Source of the DNA: Balanoglossus misakiensis
Lineage: Eukaryota > Hemichordata
Length of the DNA stretch: 64,000 bases
Assembly (NCBI GenBank): GCA_040954595.2
Contig: CM082576.2
Location: 434,001 to 498,000, forward strand
Reading direction: 5' to 3'
The position numbers and the translations under genes are program-made. Shown here in pieces: positions 12,326 to 24,311 of this stretch (positions within the stretch are counted from its first letter, which is position 1; each line of letters opens with the position of its first letter). Below the pieces are notes generated by a model. The model did no database searches. It worked only from the letters and a program-made list of their open reading frames with translations, and was not told the origin of the DNA.

Positions 12326-15300
12326 ATCTGTGTTTCTAATTTTCGTTGCTGTAAAAGTGATGTACATGTATTCATGTCTCACTTGCCCAATGATTTGTGG
12401 TTGTTCATTCATCTTTGGTGTTAGGAGTACTAATCTGCCTGAAAGAAAATTGGGTACTTCCTTCCCTTCCTTCGTACGCCCTGTTAAACTGAAGATACTA
12501 CAGCGTGAAGGTTCTCCGTCATCAAATGAGAACCTGTGATTGCGTGTGTACTTTGGGCAGCTGCAAGACACCATATCCAAAGATTACGATTTTGATCTTG
12601 ACCCGTGTTAGATTCTGTCCAAAGCTAAATGTTTACAACAAGAGCGGAGAGATAGCTTACGGACAAGATGTTGTTTAATTTGATGACATACCAAATTGTT
12701 CATCGTTTCACACACACACACCCTCAAAGAGCAAGAGCCAAAATCCTTCAATGACAGAAATGAAACAAAGCCTCGAGATAACGATTATACTGTTTTGACG
12801 CCTTGTTCGGGATCGAACCAAATTAGACTCAATAAGTTGAAACGCTGTTAGCCTACTTACTTCGAGAAGGTGTGTGTACACGGGAAACTGTTTACGTGAT
12901 AGGCGCATGTTTAATAAACTTTAAGTTCAATTAAATCAACGTAATAAATAAAATAGGCCTCAGTTTTCTTACTAAGATACCATCACCTTTGAGGTACAAG
13001 GAATAAATGCAGGATTGGCGAAATTTGCGTTTTTAGAAGCATTCTGCTGGAAATTTACAATCGATAAAAATGCAATTTTACCATGGACTTGATATAAGTA
13101 AATATTGCACCCAGAAGCAGTCCGGTCGTTTTTCTGTCAATGTCTTCTGTAGTAATATATACGTAATTACTCCTTATACTCCTTATGGTGGTTTTTAAAA
13201 CGTAAAAAACACTAGGAACCGTCGACATTATAAAAATTGCCAGTTTCTATCGCACTAACATGCTAAGCTGGAAGCAAAACCTGAATGCTAATACTAAGCA
13301 AGAAACGTTTGTATGCGTATGCACGCGATGAATCTTTCCAATCACCAGCAATAGGCGAGTATGTTCAATGTGTGCCGTCTGACAAAGGATAAATTAAAAA
13401 AAATATTCATTCTCCTTACAATGCTAACGTTAGACTTAGTATATAGTACGGTTTCCTGCGATCAGATGAAAAAACCCGTTCTTTGACACAGTGCAATGTA
13501 CTTCAGTGTGGAGATGGTATCGTGGATCGCTCATAAATTGATGTAATGGTTAATTTTGAAGGCATTTTGAGCTAAGCACGGAATTGGAGAAATTGTTATA
13601 TTCTGTATAGATTGCAGTAATATCTGCAGAGTTGAAAAGAAACGAGGATAATGATTTCTTTGAGCTCAGAGTCGCTTAGCTGAACGACGGCACTAAGAAC
13701 AGCAATCCTTTTCCCTTTCTGGTCTTTTAATTTCCAAATTCATGTGACTCATAAATATCTCATTTAACAGATTAAAGCCCATCGACAAGTAGCACACCGT
13801 TTTCGCCTTTTTAATTTCAGCTCCCACGAGTGTTTGACTTGGAGTATGGTAACATTCTGCAGTGATGTAAAAACATTAACTTCAAATGTTTGCCGTATAC
13901 GATACATATTGATAGCGGGTCTTCAAAGGCAAATATCAAACAACTACATGGTTCTGAGAGTAAAATACCCATGTATATGATGGAATCGACACAATAAAAA
14001 CTGAACTATATTTTGAAGTACAGTACACCGTATAAACCAACCAAGCAATTTGCAAATGGGTTTTACATTGAAATCCCGTGAATAGAAATGGATTAACTAC
14101 GTATATACGGCATGTGCGTGCCTTCAAGTTGCCCGCACCCGACAATATTCATAGCGAGTTTTGCCTGCCAACTTGATTTGGCAGACTCCGCTTCTCATCG
14201 CGTTCTTGGGGCAATGCTGGAGGAAAATACAAGATCTCATATGAGGAAATGTCGGGATTGACTCTGCTATAGGTGTCATTTGGAAATTAAAGCACAAGTT
14301 CTCGCGTTATCAATACTGCAACATCCTCAGGGGATTTGGTTTTCCTTTTTTCACTTTCCATCGAGTTTGTAGAGAAAGCAAGGCGTTCATCAACGTCGGT
14401 AACCTACCATACTAACAGACACTAATCACGAATTTTAATCCACAGATTGAGGTGTTTTGCCGAAGAAGAAAATGTATTACTGAAATGAGCTTTATTGTTC
14501 GTAAATCACCTTGAAACGCCTTGCAATGTATTACATGTCTTCAGGGGAACTCCTGTGCAGGGGTGTTTGTTGCGGTTCCGCAGTACAAGAAATCAAACAT
14601 GTAGTAGCATCACGTTAAATCTCCATAACTATTCTTTTTCGTCCACTACGTCTTTGTCCGAAAACCGTATAACTTCTCTGTCCCTTTGTCTCTCTTTGTC
14701 TGTGTGTCTGTGTGTGCGTCTCAGTGTGTGTCTGTGTGTGTGTCTCTCTCTCTCCAAAGTTAAGAGAGTAATTTCTATATACATTTCTTCAACATTTCCT
14801 CCCATCTGACTGGCCTATCTTAAGTGTGTCGCTCAAGAGTGTTCCCTATTCATATTTTAGCAATACTTTGAGATCTTTAAACAAAGTAACACAATTATCT
14901 CCGCGTTTAATGTTGTATTATCATTTGCTTATTGTTGAACAGGTACATGCCAAAAATAACCCTCAATTCATTACGATGCGGCTTCTTCGTTGGAAGTCCT
15001 CCCCAGCAAGATGATTAGACCATACCTCGCTCTAACTCAAAACGCTGTTATGATTTTTTGTATTAGGATATGGTTGAATGAAAATCTTTTCTTTCAAACC
15101 ACAGCGGTATTTTGCCGAACTCAAAACAGAACACAAACACACTCTTTTTAATTAATCCATTCCGTTCGCTACGGAACACTCCTGGCAATCACCTTTTTCT
15201 TTCTCTATGTTGTGTCTTGGCAAAATATCGATAGGCTACGTCGATAAAGTACATGCAGTAAATTAACCCAATTCTTTTTACTACGGAACAGCCGGTTTCG

Positions 15301-16787
15301 AGCAGAAGAGAGCGTGTGAATTTGAGAAGTGGTGGCTGTTTGCGAAGTACTGATTAAAGTTTCCTACGTATAGCCCGACTTTAAAGAATCGCGTTCTGTT
15401 TTCTCCAATTATCTTAAGACCCTAGTATACAATAATACTAAAAGCCGCGTCAATAAGTCTCTTTTGCCTCCAAACAATGGAGCCATTAGACATCGGACTG
15501 GGGCACTGACGACACATGAAGAAAACATACAACGCAGAAATCTTCGTTATATATCGTTCAGAACAATTCTTTATCGGCAACAGTTTGTAATATTTGTTTG
15601 TATTCGCAACATCCCCCCAAAATTTTGGGTTTAGGTTTACTACATGACATTTGCTCGGTTTGGAACCTCTCCAGCGAAATTCGCTAATAGCCTGGCGACA
15701 GAGGAATCGACCATTTGTTTGACTGATTTGTAACAAAGGCCGATAGACGATTAAGTCATTAGGCTTACACGATTACTTGTATTTGACAAGGCCAGCAAAA
15801 CAACAAACGTCGTTGACGAGTGACGTATCCATCTACAGCTGCGCCCAAGCCCCCTTACAACAAGCAGTCAGCGCCGTCCAAGCCCCCCCCCCCCCCTCCC
15901 GGAGCCTTCGTATTTGCATCGGCTACTATTTATTCAACGTTTATTCAAACCCCTTTGGTTTTTTTCTATTTAATCAGGGATTTCTTCCTAAACACTGTCT
16001 TATTTGTTCTCTGTCATTCGGAAGACAAGGAGTTTCGGCGCGTCATGAATACGATCAGCTACTTCGAATTCCCAATTAATTGAAGCACCACACGCTTGGT
16101 TAACGCGGCAGTTTCAGTTCTTTGTTCGGGTCGCTGGTTTGTTGATAAATCCGCTTTCAACAATTGCTTCAGTGATTGTTGCTGTGACTCTTGTTGTTTC
16201 TGGTATTGTTATGGTTTTGTTGATGTTGTCATGTCTGTGATATGAATTTTTGTAACAGTACATGTATTTGGAGAACAGTAGACTTTGACCAACCGACAGC
16301 AACCAAATTTACTACAAATCTTCACATAGACTTCTGCAGACCAGAGTACAAATATGACGTCAACAAAAACGAAAAGTATCGCGCGATCAGATTTTGTTGT
16401 CTGTAAACAGTCTCATCTGATCACTCCAGCAACTGAAACGCGTCGAAATGCTCAAACTTGAACGTGGATTTTTGTGCGACTAGTTCTTGAAACACATATA
16501 GCTAAGTTTACCGAGAGTGAATACAATCTAAGTAATTGATATTTGTGAGAGAAGTAGTAAGTTACGTACGAGCAGTTCAACCATTTGTGACCTTGGTCGA
16601 AACAAAAATACATGACCAGAGTACTATCTTTTTTTTCATATGGCAAATGACAGACGGGTTTACAATAAATGAGAATTTTGATTTTTAGGGTGAATTTGAA
16701 AATTGTGTGAAACGATGTCAACTCTTGGCCATTTCGTGATGAAATAAAAACAAAAGAACTTTCTCATGAAGGCTTCTGGTAGATATT
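12326..16787. other. Unassigned intergenic sequence
   Basis: No gene recognised. A run of C residues near 15882-15898 creates a spurious poly-Pro frame. A TG/TC-rich low-complexity patch lies at about 14690-14755. A tRNA B-box-like stretch at 12808-12818 (-) has no matching A box or cloverleaf. Confidence 0.5.
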
Positions 16788-16801
16788 AGCGCCCCCTAGC
16801 G
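16788..16801 (-). promoter_or_regulatory. CTCF-like insulator motif
   Basis: On the minus strand the sequence TCGCTAGGGGGCGC (including base 16802) matches 13 of 14 positions of the CCRSYAGRKGGCRS consensus. CTCF and its motif are conserved across bilaterians. Occupancy is not shown by sequence. Confidence 0.4.
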
Positions 16802-17296
16802 ATCGTGTATGAACCACAGTGTGACCCTCTCAGTTGGCAAGGATTTTGTCCGTGACCTGCAGCGCCATGCACCAGCCCTTCATGATCATGACTTCAAGGC
16901 ATAGAGGGCAGTGTTTACTTGGAGCGGTATCGTCATCAGCAGACCTGTGTGTTGTTGACCTGAGGAAAGACTTGAAAAGTTTCGTGAATGATTAAAATCT
17001 ATTCATAGAGTGACTTTTGCAAAATTACTATAATCATGTTTGCAAAACACTAACAGTTGATCTCACTATTATTTTTAGCATGGATTCCTTTTCAATCTCA
17101 GACTGATGCAAAAATTGAATGTGTATGTGAGTAAAAACCAGAATTTTCATCTTGGTTTGAGGGCACTATTCGGATTGTTTTGAAAATAGATGCACCAATA
17201 TCTGTAGATTTGTTTGTGCTCATATTTGGATTTTTAAAAAATTACATGTTCAACTTCTTTTCCCTGTAATAAATCATATTTACACTAGTAAAATCG

Positions 17297-17316
17297 GCAG
17301 TTCTCTTTTTGGAGGA
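17297..17316 (-). promoter_or_regulatory. Histone downstream element (U7 snRNA pairing site)
   Basis: The purine-rich AAAAAGAGAA on the minus strand (17301-17310) lies about 13-22 bases beyond the histone stem-loop, the expected place for the element that pairs with U7 snRNA. It lies downstream of the mRNA cleavage site, so its presence argues that this copy came from DNA duplication and not from reverse-transcribed mRNA. Confidence 0.7.
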
Positions 17317-17322
17317 TGGTGT

Positions 17323-17338
17323 GGCCCTGAAAAGGGCC
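17323..17338 (-). terminator. Replication-dependent histone mRNA 3' stem-loop
   Basis: GGCCCTTTTCAGGGCC on the minus strand forms a 6-bp stem with a four-base loop (TTTC), followed by ACACCA. It matches the canonical histone stem-loop bound by SLBP. It starts 27 bases after the TAA of the H2A fragment, a normal spacing. Confidence 0.93.
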
Positions 17339-17365
17339 GTTTTGTTTGTGTTCCTCGGAACATCT

Positions 17366-17548
17366 TTACTTTTTGGATTGGGATTTATTTGGCAAGAGTA
17401 CTGCTTGGATGTTAGGCATTCCTCCGCCCTGAGCAATGGTCACACCACCCAGAAGTCTATGAAGTTCTTCATCATTACGAACGGCTAGCTGCAAGTGGCG
17501 GGGATTAATTCTGGTCCGCTTGTTGTCACGGGCGGCGTTTCCGGCCAG
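17366..17548 (-). pseudogene. Histone H2A, C-terminal half only (5'-truncated fragment)
   Basis: The minus strand encodes 60 residues and a TAA. They begin [20 protein letters not shown] and continue through [18 protein letters not shown] and [11 protein letters not shown]. This is the second half of the H2A histone fold plus the docking domain. Compared with usual animal H2A there are several substitutions (for example Asn in RINPRH and Gly-Met in GGGMPNIQ), but no stop or frameshift. The N-terminal half is missing: homology ends exactly at 17548, where the foldback element begins, and I do not find the rest beyond that element. Its own stem-loop and downstream element remain. It is most likely a truncated gene relic; an assembly break is the alternative. 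Confidence 0.9.
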
Positions 17549-18209
17549 CAGGTACTAGGTAGATACCCGCTACACCATAAGACAGCTAGCCCGGAGACCA
17601 GCACAGAATTCTGTGCGTAGAACGACACGGGTTGTAAATCTTGCTTGTAAGCTAATTGGTCACTCAATGTAAGCCAAATGACATCATCGCATTCTAAATT
17701 AGGAAATAGAGGTGTGAAATTCCCGCGACGGGGTGTGGGAGTCGTTTTGAAGGTGCATGAATATTCAAAACCAAGCTTTGTTAATTATATCATCCAACCA
17801 CTGGCGCCCGTCAACATTTGATAGATCACTCGTTATCCATTCGTTACTAAGCGACCCTGATCGTTGCCAGGGCTACTATCTTTCAGCTCTGCAGGACATT
17901 TCTAGACTGTCCCCGGGCGTTGTATTCTAGATCTATCGAATGTTGACAGGCGCCAGTGGTTGGATGATATAATAAACAAAGCTTGGGTATGAATATTCAT
18001 GCGCCTTCAAAACGACTCCCACACCCCGTCGCGGGAATTTCACACCTCTATTTCCTAATTTAGAATGCGATGATGTCATTTGGCTTACATTGAGTGACCA
18101 ATTAGCTTACAAGCAAGATTTACCACCCGTGTCGTTCTACGCACAGAATTCTGTGCTGGTCTCCGGGCTAGCTGTCTTATGGTGTAGCGGGTATCTACCT
18201 AGTACCTGC
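17548..18209. mobile_element. Foldback (long inverted-repeat) element, MITE-like
   Basis: Left arm 17548-17827 and right arm 17930-18209 are reverse complements over about 280 bp with few mismatches, separated by a 102-bp spacer. Outer ends are GCAGGTACTAGG and CCTAGTACCTGC. Each arm holds a smaller palindrome, CACAGAATTCTGTG. No transposase is present and I see no clear target-site duplication, so a non-autonomous DNA transposon is likely but a simple inverted duplication is possible. The same short peptide frame appears on opposite strands in both arms, a by-product of the inversion. Confidence 0.85.
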
Positions 18210-18423
18210 ATTGCATTTTTATTAGGCCCATATGTTATGCATTTACCAGTACATGCAGTGCATCTGATTTCCTTGAATAAATATTGATATATTAACAAAA
18301 AGGCCGTAACATTTTGAGAAAAACTAAAACATTATTTACTCGGTAGCTGAAGGTGCTGTACGAGTTGGCGATTTTTTGTCCCACATATGCACACGAGTCG
18401 CAGGTCAGCATTTTTGACGCTGG

Positions 18424-18476
18424 TCACGTGATGTGACATGAGACGCGCCAGAGCAACGTTTTCGCTGCTGATTGGT
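18424..18476 (+). promoter_or_regulatory. Candidate promoter: E-box TCACGTGA and inverted CCAAT box
   Basis: TCACGTGA (18424-18431) and ATTGGT (18471-18476, an inverted CCAAT box) lie just upstream of a GC-richer segment that ends in a strong splice donor. This supports a transcription start for the multi-exon unit that follows. No TATA box is evident. Confidence 0.35.
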
Positions 18477-19264
18477 TGGAGCCACCTGGACCACCTCCAC
18501 TTGGAAATTTCCGTCCAGCCTTCCGTGCATTTTCATAAGAGAGTCAGACGGCCAGGCTGCTGCACGGACCACGAGAAGATGCGGAGAACTCTGCCCCCCA
18601 AAACAGAGTTTCTCCGCTAGATAGTTTTCATGACGACAGCGGTAAGTAAAGTAATAGAAGTAGACACAGTTACTCAATTTTGACCAGAAACATGGGTTAT
18701 TCTGTGGCGAGTTACGGAAAAATAAAAAGCCAGACGTTTACTCCACATAATTGAAAATTGGATACGTCACAGTCAGGCAGCTCGAGTCAGCGCTTTCATG
18801 CGTTTTAATTCACAAATACCGCCCGAAACTTTCGCGTTACTCAACTTGAGACGGGTTTATCAAATTAAGACAAGTCGGTGTTATAGCTCTACTGGTGGGC
18901 GGCAGTTTTTTTTTAAACAAGGTAGTTTTTCGGGAAAGGGGTGGGGGCTACGATGAATTGGCAGCGGGTTCACGTGTAGTCAGCGTGTTTTCGAGTGAGC
19001 GAATGCAAATTTTGTATTATACTACCGGACAATGGCGAAAATAACTTGAAGCTTGGAAACTTCATCATGTTCATTCGAATCAGTTATTTTCGTGTGTCTG
19101 TGTAGGCTTTGCCAAAAACAATATTTTTTGTCGGAGTTTAAAATGTTCCGCTTCGCTGTAGGCCTAAACTTGAAAATATGTAAATGTACATAGTGCCATG
19201 CTGGTGTTTTTAGGCTACGTGTCTGTCAACGAAGCCCTAAACATACATTGTGTATATTGTCGAG

Positions 19265-19800
19265 TCGTGTATGATGTACAAATGCGAATGAACAACAGTT
19301 TAGCGTACGGTGATCACGTTTGATATTGTGTTTCCTGTTCATGGATAGGCATTCAATTTGTTTCCTTATTTTTTGCAGATGCCCAGATGAACTGATGTTG
19401 TACGTTCTGCGTGGATGCTATGATGTTATCAAGCATGATGTACGAGTAAGCGGTATTAGCCAAATTTTGGGCAATTTTTAAGAACTTTCAACGATTCTGA
19501 CTGGTGCCGGTAGCCAGTTCAGCGAACCGATTTTGCACAAATCTGAAGAATGCAACAATGCGGATGCTATATGTGGATGTCATTAATGTTTTAGAACCAA
19601 CATGACTACATGCTCGGTGCATGGGTCATTTTTGTTACGGCACCAACAAGTTCATCGACTTTGTATGCTTCGAAAGGTGCTCGTTGTTGTGAATGTGTGT
19701 GTGCATGAGTGTACGGTAAGTTGTACGGTATATTTGGGCCATGCAGCTAGACTACAATGAGGTGAGCGTTTGTATGTTCCATGGCTGAATGAAAACCAGT
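19265..19800 (+). repeat. Diverged ancestral copy of the 827-bp repeat
   Basis: The segment from about 19265 (GATGTACAAATGCGAATGAA) through the acceptor at 19378, the ACTGGTGCCGGTAGCCAGT stretch and TATGTGGATGTCATT aligns with the later 827-bp units but with many substitutions and rearranged order. It marks an older duplication preceding the recent triplication. Confidence 0.75.
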
Positions 19801-19914
19801 GGATGAAGTTTCATAACAAGTAAGTTATATAGACATAAATAAAATCCCCGGTGCGGGTGGGTCCCATCCCTTAGACTGTTGGTTTAATATAATTAATACG
19901 CGTTTTTTTTCAGA

Positions 19915-20702
19915 TATATAATCTTTCGCGTATATAGTTACTGCAGCTTTTTTTAGATATGTTATCTTTCATCATTATTCAATAAAAAAATATTAAAAAC
20001 ATACACGCACTCATAATACTGGGAGTGGTTTATTTCCGTACCGATCATCTTCCCTTCACGTATATAGTTAATGCAGGTTTTTTAGATATGTTATCTTTCG
20101 TCATTATTCAATAAAAAAATATTAAAAACATACACGCACTCATAATTCTGGGAGTGGTTTATTTCCGTACCGATCATCTTCTCCCTCACGTATATAGTTA
20201 ATACAGGTTTTTTAGATATGTTATCTTTCGTCATTATTCAATAAAAAAAAATATTAAAAACATACGTGTATTGATAAAAATGAGAGTGGTTTATTTCCGT
20301 ACCGATCATCTTCCCCTCACGTATATAGTTAATACAGGTTTTTAGATATGTTATCTTTCGTCATTATTCAATAAAAAAAAATATTAAAAACATACGTGTA
20401 TTGATAAAAATGAGAGTGGTTTATTTCCGTACCGATCATCTTCCCCTCACGTATATAGTTAATGCAGCTTTTTTTAGATATGTTATCTTTCGTCATTATT
20501 CAATAAAAAATATTAAAAACATACACGCACTCATAAAACTTGGAGTGGTTTATTTCCGTACCGATCATCTTCCCCTCACGTATATAGTTAATAGTCTTTT
20601 TTAGATATGTTATCTTTCGTCATTATTCAATAAAAAAATATTAAAAACATACGTGTATTGATAAAACTGAGAGTGGTTTATTTCCGTACCGATCATCTTC
20701 GC
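19915..20702. repeat. Tandem repeat, about 130-bp period, six copies
   Basis: The phrase TATTTCCGTACCGATCATCT recurs at 20031, 20160, 20292, 20422, 20551 and 20679, giving spacings of 128-132 bp. Units also share TTTAGATATGTTATCTTTC and an A-rich block. Length differences come mostly from homopolymer runs. It lies within the presumed intron before the triplicated exons. Confidence 0.96.
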
Positions 20703-20914
20703 TTGTGTGTATGTCTCTGTTAGTCTGTTTTTTTTTTATGGTAAATAAGGTATTTACTTTCCAGACATTAACTTTATTTGCTTGTTTTGCAGATGCAGAG
20801 ACCAGAGTTTTTTCGCCATGCAGCGGTATAGCTGGGTGAGGTAAGGGCAGGTATCTTCCATGGCTGAACGATCATGAATATTGCAGACACTCACTCCATT
20901 TGCTTGTTTTGCAG

Positions 20915-23391
20915 ATCCAGAGACGAGATCAACTCATAATGGTATTCATCAACCAAGCTTGGGCCTAAGTGAATAGTTTTCCGCGATGCAGCAGTAGAGC
21001 TGGGTGCGGTAAGGGCAGTATGTTCAATGGCTGAACGAAGACCAGGGGTTTCAAGCAAGGTTTGACAAGCGATATAGACAAAGCCCCATTTATCATGGTG
21101 GATATTTTGAATATTTTGTATCGATTCAGACTGGTGCCGTTACCCAGTCAAGCGCAATGATTTTGCACAAACCTGCATGTAACAATATGAACCCAGTCCT
21201 TTATGTGGATGTCAATTCAACGTTTTAAAACCGACCTGACCGCTGGATGCATGAGGTGGACATTTTGTTTTTGCACAAACGTGTTCGCCATCTTTGAAGG
21301 AGACATTCCATTTACACACTCTTTATTTATTCCAGGGATCCCATAGATGATGCTAAGATGATTGCCAGCCTGTGTGATTGATGTCCAGAGATTACTGCAT
21401 GTTTGCGGGAAGGTAAGAATTGTGGGAAAGAAAACTGAAGCAGTGACGGAGACAATACATAGTAAGGGTGTGGGTGGGTGGGGTGTGTGGTACGTTGTTC
21501 ACAATTTCCAGGAGTTGTCAGTTTAACTAAGTACAATTATAAGCTTATATGGGCAGATCTCTATCGTTGTTGCAGTAAAATTTAACCAAGGTGCCAAATA
21601 GGGAGTGAAATTCCAATCAGCCATACAGATTTGAATGATGTACCATCTGCGAATGAACAACAATTGGCGTTCAGTGGTGATCATGCTTTGTTTCATGTCC
21701 ATGGATTTTAGACATTCATTTCTACTTTGCTTGCTTTGCAGATCCAGAGACGAGATCAACTCATAATGGTATTCATCAACCAAGCTTGGGCATAAGTGAA
21801 TAGTTTTTCGCCATGCAGCAGTAGAGCTGGGTGCGGTAAGGGCAGTATGTTCAATGGCTGAACGAAGACCAGGGGTTTCAAGCAAGGTTTGACAAGCGAT
21901 ATAGACAAAGCCCCATTTATCATGGTGGATATTTTGAATATTTTGTATCGATTCAGACTGGTGCCGTTACCCAGTCAAGCGCAATGATTTTGCACAAACC
22001 TGCATGTAACAATATGAACCCAGTCCTTTATGTGGATGTCAATTCAACGTTTTAAAACCGACCTGACCGCTGGATGCATGAGGTGGACATTTTGTTTTTG
22101 CACAAACGTGTTCGCCATCTTTGAAGGAGACATTCCATTTACACACTCTTTATTTATTCCAGGGATCCCATAGATGATGCTAAGATGATTGCCAGCCTGT
22201 GTGATTGATGTCCAGAGATTACTGCATGTTTGCGGGAAGGTAAGAATTGTGGGAAAGAAAACTGAAGCAGTGACGGAGACAATACATAGTAAGGGTGTGG
22301 GTGGGTGGGGTGTGTGGTACGTTGTTCACAATTTCCGGGAGTTGTCAGTTTAACTAAGTACAATTATAAGCTTATATGGGCAGATCTCTATCGTTGTTGC
22401 AGTAAAATTTAACCAAGGTGCCAAATAGGGAGTGAAATTCCAATCAGCCATACAGATTTGAATGATGTACCATCTGCGAATGAACAACAATTGGCGTTCA
22501 GTGGTGATCATGCTTTGTTTCATGTCCATGGATATTAGACATTCATTTCTACTTTGCTTGTTTTGCAGATCCAGAGACGAGATCAACTCATAATGGTATT
22601 CATCAACCAAGCTTGGGCATAAGTGAATAGTTTTTCGCCATGCAGCAGTAGAGCTGGGTGCGGTAAGGGCAGTATGTTCAATGGCTGAACGAAGACCAGG
22701 GGTTTCAAGCAAGGTTTGACAAGCGATATAGACAAAGCCCCATTTATCATGGTGGATATTTTGAATATTTTGTATCGATTCAGACTGGTGCCGTTACCCA
22801 GTCAAGCGCAATGATTTTGCACAAACCTGCATGTAACAATATGAACCCAGTCCTTTATGTGGATGTCAATTCAACGTTTTAAAACCGACCTGACCGCTGG
22901 ATGCATGAGGTGGACATTTTGTTTTTGCACAAACGTGTTCGCCATCTTTGAAGGAGACATTCCATTTACACACTCTTTATTTATTCCAGGGATCCCATAG
23001 ATGATGCTAAGATGATTGCCAGCCTGTGTGATTGATGTCCAGAGATTACTGCATGGTTGCGGGAAGGTAAGAATTGTGGGAAAGAAAACTGAAGCAGTGA
23101 CGGAGACAATACATAGTAAGGGTGTGTGTGGGTGGGGTGTGTGGTTGTTCACAATTTCCAGGAGTTGTCAGTTTAACTAAGTACAATTATAAGCTTATAT
23201 GGGCAGATCTCTATCGTTGTTGCAGTAAAATTTAACCAAGGTGCCAAATAGGGAGTGAAATTCCAGGCAGCCATACAGATTTGAATGATGTACCATCTGC
23301 GAATGAACAACAATTGGCGTTCAGTGGTGATCATGCTTTGTTTCATGTCCATGGATATTAGACATTCATTTCTACTTTGCTTGTTTTGCAG
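20915..23391 (+). repeat. 827-bp tandem triplication containing two exon-like segments
   Basis: Three copies start at 20915, 21742 and 22569; the third is 4 bp shorter. Copies are nearly identical, so the amplification is recent. Each begins at the splice acceptor of a 94-bp exon-like segment and carries a 77-bp exon-like segment about 420 bp further on. A fourth acceptor at 23392 leads into diverged sequence. Each antisense strand carries the same 69- and 120-codon frames, which I regard as incidental. Confidence 0.97.
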
Positions 23392-23691
23392 ATGCAAAGA
23401 CTAGATGGGTATCCGGCAACCAAGCTGGGGACGAAGTGTCCATTTTCCGCGATGCAGCAGTAACTGTTACTGGCTGTCTGCAGTGACCGCCTAAAATCTA
23501 ATGACAATAGTATTTCCATTGATGTTTACCAAGTGATATACTTGCAAGCTTCTTTTTCATATTGTAAGTATACAGATAATACTGTATACATGTATCCTCT
23601 TTTCTTTATGGATTTAAAACTTTGAAATTAAAATTTTCAATGAACTAGATTAAAATGAAATAAATGTGTCTGTATCATTTTATTACCCCAA

Positions 23692-24309
23692 CCCTGCCTT
23701 GATGCTGAGATTGTCCCATTGAAACTCGAAAGCGTCAGGTTTGCAACTATTATAGATACTAACATATGCAAAGAAGGTGGAAAATCGTCACAATTTGGCA
23801 AATTAATTCTATTCTCGTAATTGGCCATAGCAACTGAGACCTTGGTCTTTGCTCCCCATACTGACGCTCATGAAATTCAAAAGTAGGCTTAAGATCACCT
23901 GTAAACATGGAAACAAATTCTGGAAGTTTGACCTGTTTTCTGAATTTGCTAAAATGTTTAACATTGTGTCAAAACTTGCCACAAATCCAAAGTCTGTTCG
24001 TACTCTTTCTATTTTCCCAAGTAACCATATACTTGTACACTACAGAAGCCGAGACGGGGCGAAAAAAAATTGTCGTTGAATGTTTAAATGAGGTAGCAGT
24101 TTGCACTCTATGCAAAGTACCTGCGAAGTTTAATCCAATTTAGTTATTTGTAAGGTATACAAACTAAACATGTAAATTGATTACTAAATTTGCATTCCGT
24201 GTCCTCCAAAGTTTAGATATAGCAATAACACAGTAAAGAACGCCACTTAAAAAGAACATTTTTCCTGACTTGATAATTAATCAGGTCCCAGCTCCCCCGC
24301 AATGCACCT
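23692..24309. other. Unassigned sequence
   Basis: No gene or repeat recognised between the candidate polyadenylation site and the LINE remnant. Short open frames have no recognisable features. Confidence 0.5.
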
Positions 24310-24311
24310 AA

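Larger units (their letters stand above)
18480..23690 (+). ncRNA. Candidate multi-exon long non-coding RNA gene with tandemly duplicated exons
   Basis: A series of well-formed splice signals lies in one direction: exon 1 ending at 18642 (GCG|GTAAGT), exon 19379-19445, a short exon 20793-20840, then three repeated pairs of a 94-bp exon (20915-21008, 21742-21835, 22569-22662) and a 77-bp exon (21336-21412, 22163-22239, 22990-23066). A final exon starts at 23392 and could end near the AATAAA at about 23660. The exons follow pyrimidine-rich TTTTGCAG or TTATTCCAG acceptors and end at GTAAGG/GTAAGA donors. All three frames of the 94-bp exon contain stops, so the transcript is probably non-coding. 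The exon chain is inferred from signals only. Confidence 0.4.

Noticed and set aside
12808-12880. tRNA gene suggested by a B-box-like GGTTCGATCCC on the minus strand
   Set aside because: No A box at the right distance and no foldable acceptor stem.
15777-16083. Pro-rich coding frame
   Set aside because: The poly-Pro comes from a C homopolymer near 15882-15898 and is seen in two overlapping frames without other support.
17485-17667. 60-codon minus-strand frame over the H2A/foldback junction
   Set aside because: It reads the H2A segment out of frame; the true H2A frame is 17366-17548.
21336-21412. C/D-box snoRNA in the 77-bp exon-like segment (GATGATG repeats)
   Set aside because: The C-box-like motifs are imperfect, and I found no D box with a terminal stem in the expected place.
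21523-22712. Two 120-codon minus-strand frames with almost identical sequence
   Set aside because: They are duplicated because the 827-bp unit is duplicated. They run antisense through the exon-like segments, and the third copy lacks the full frame.
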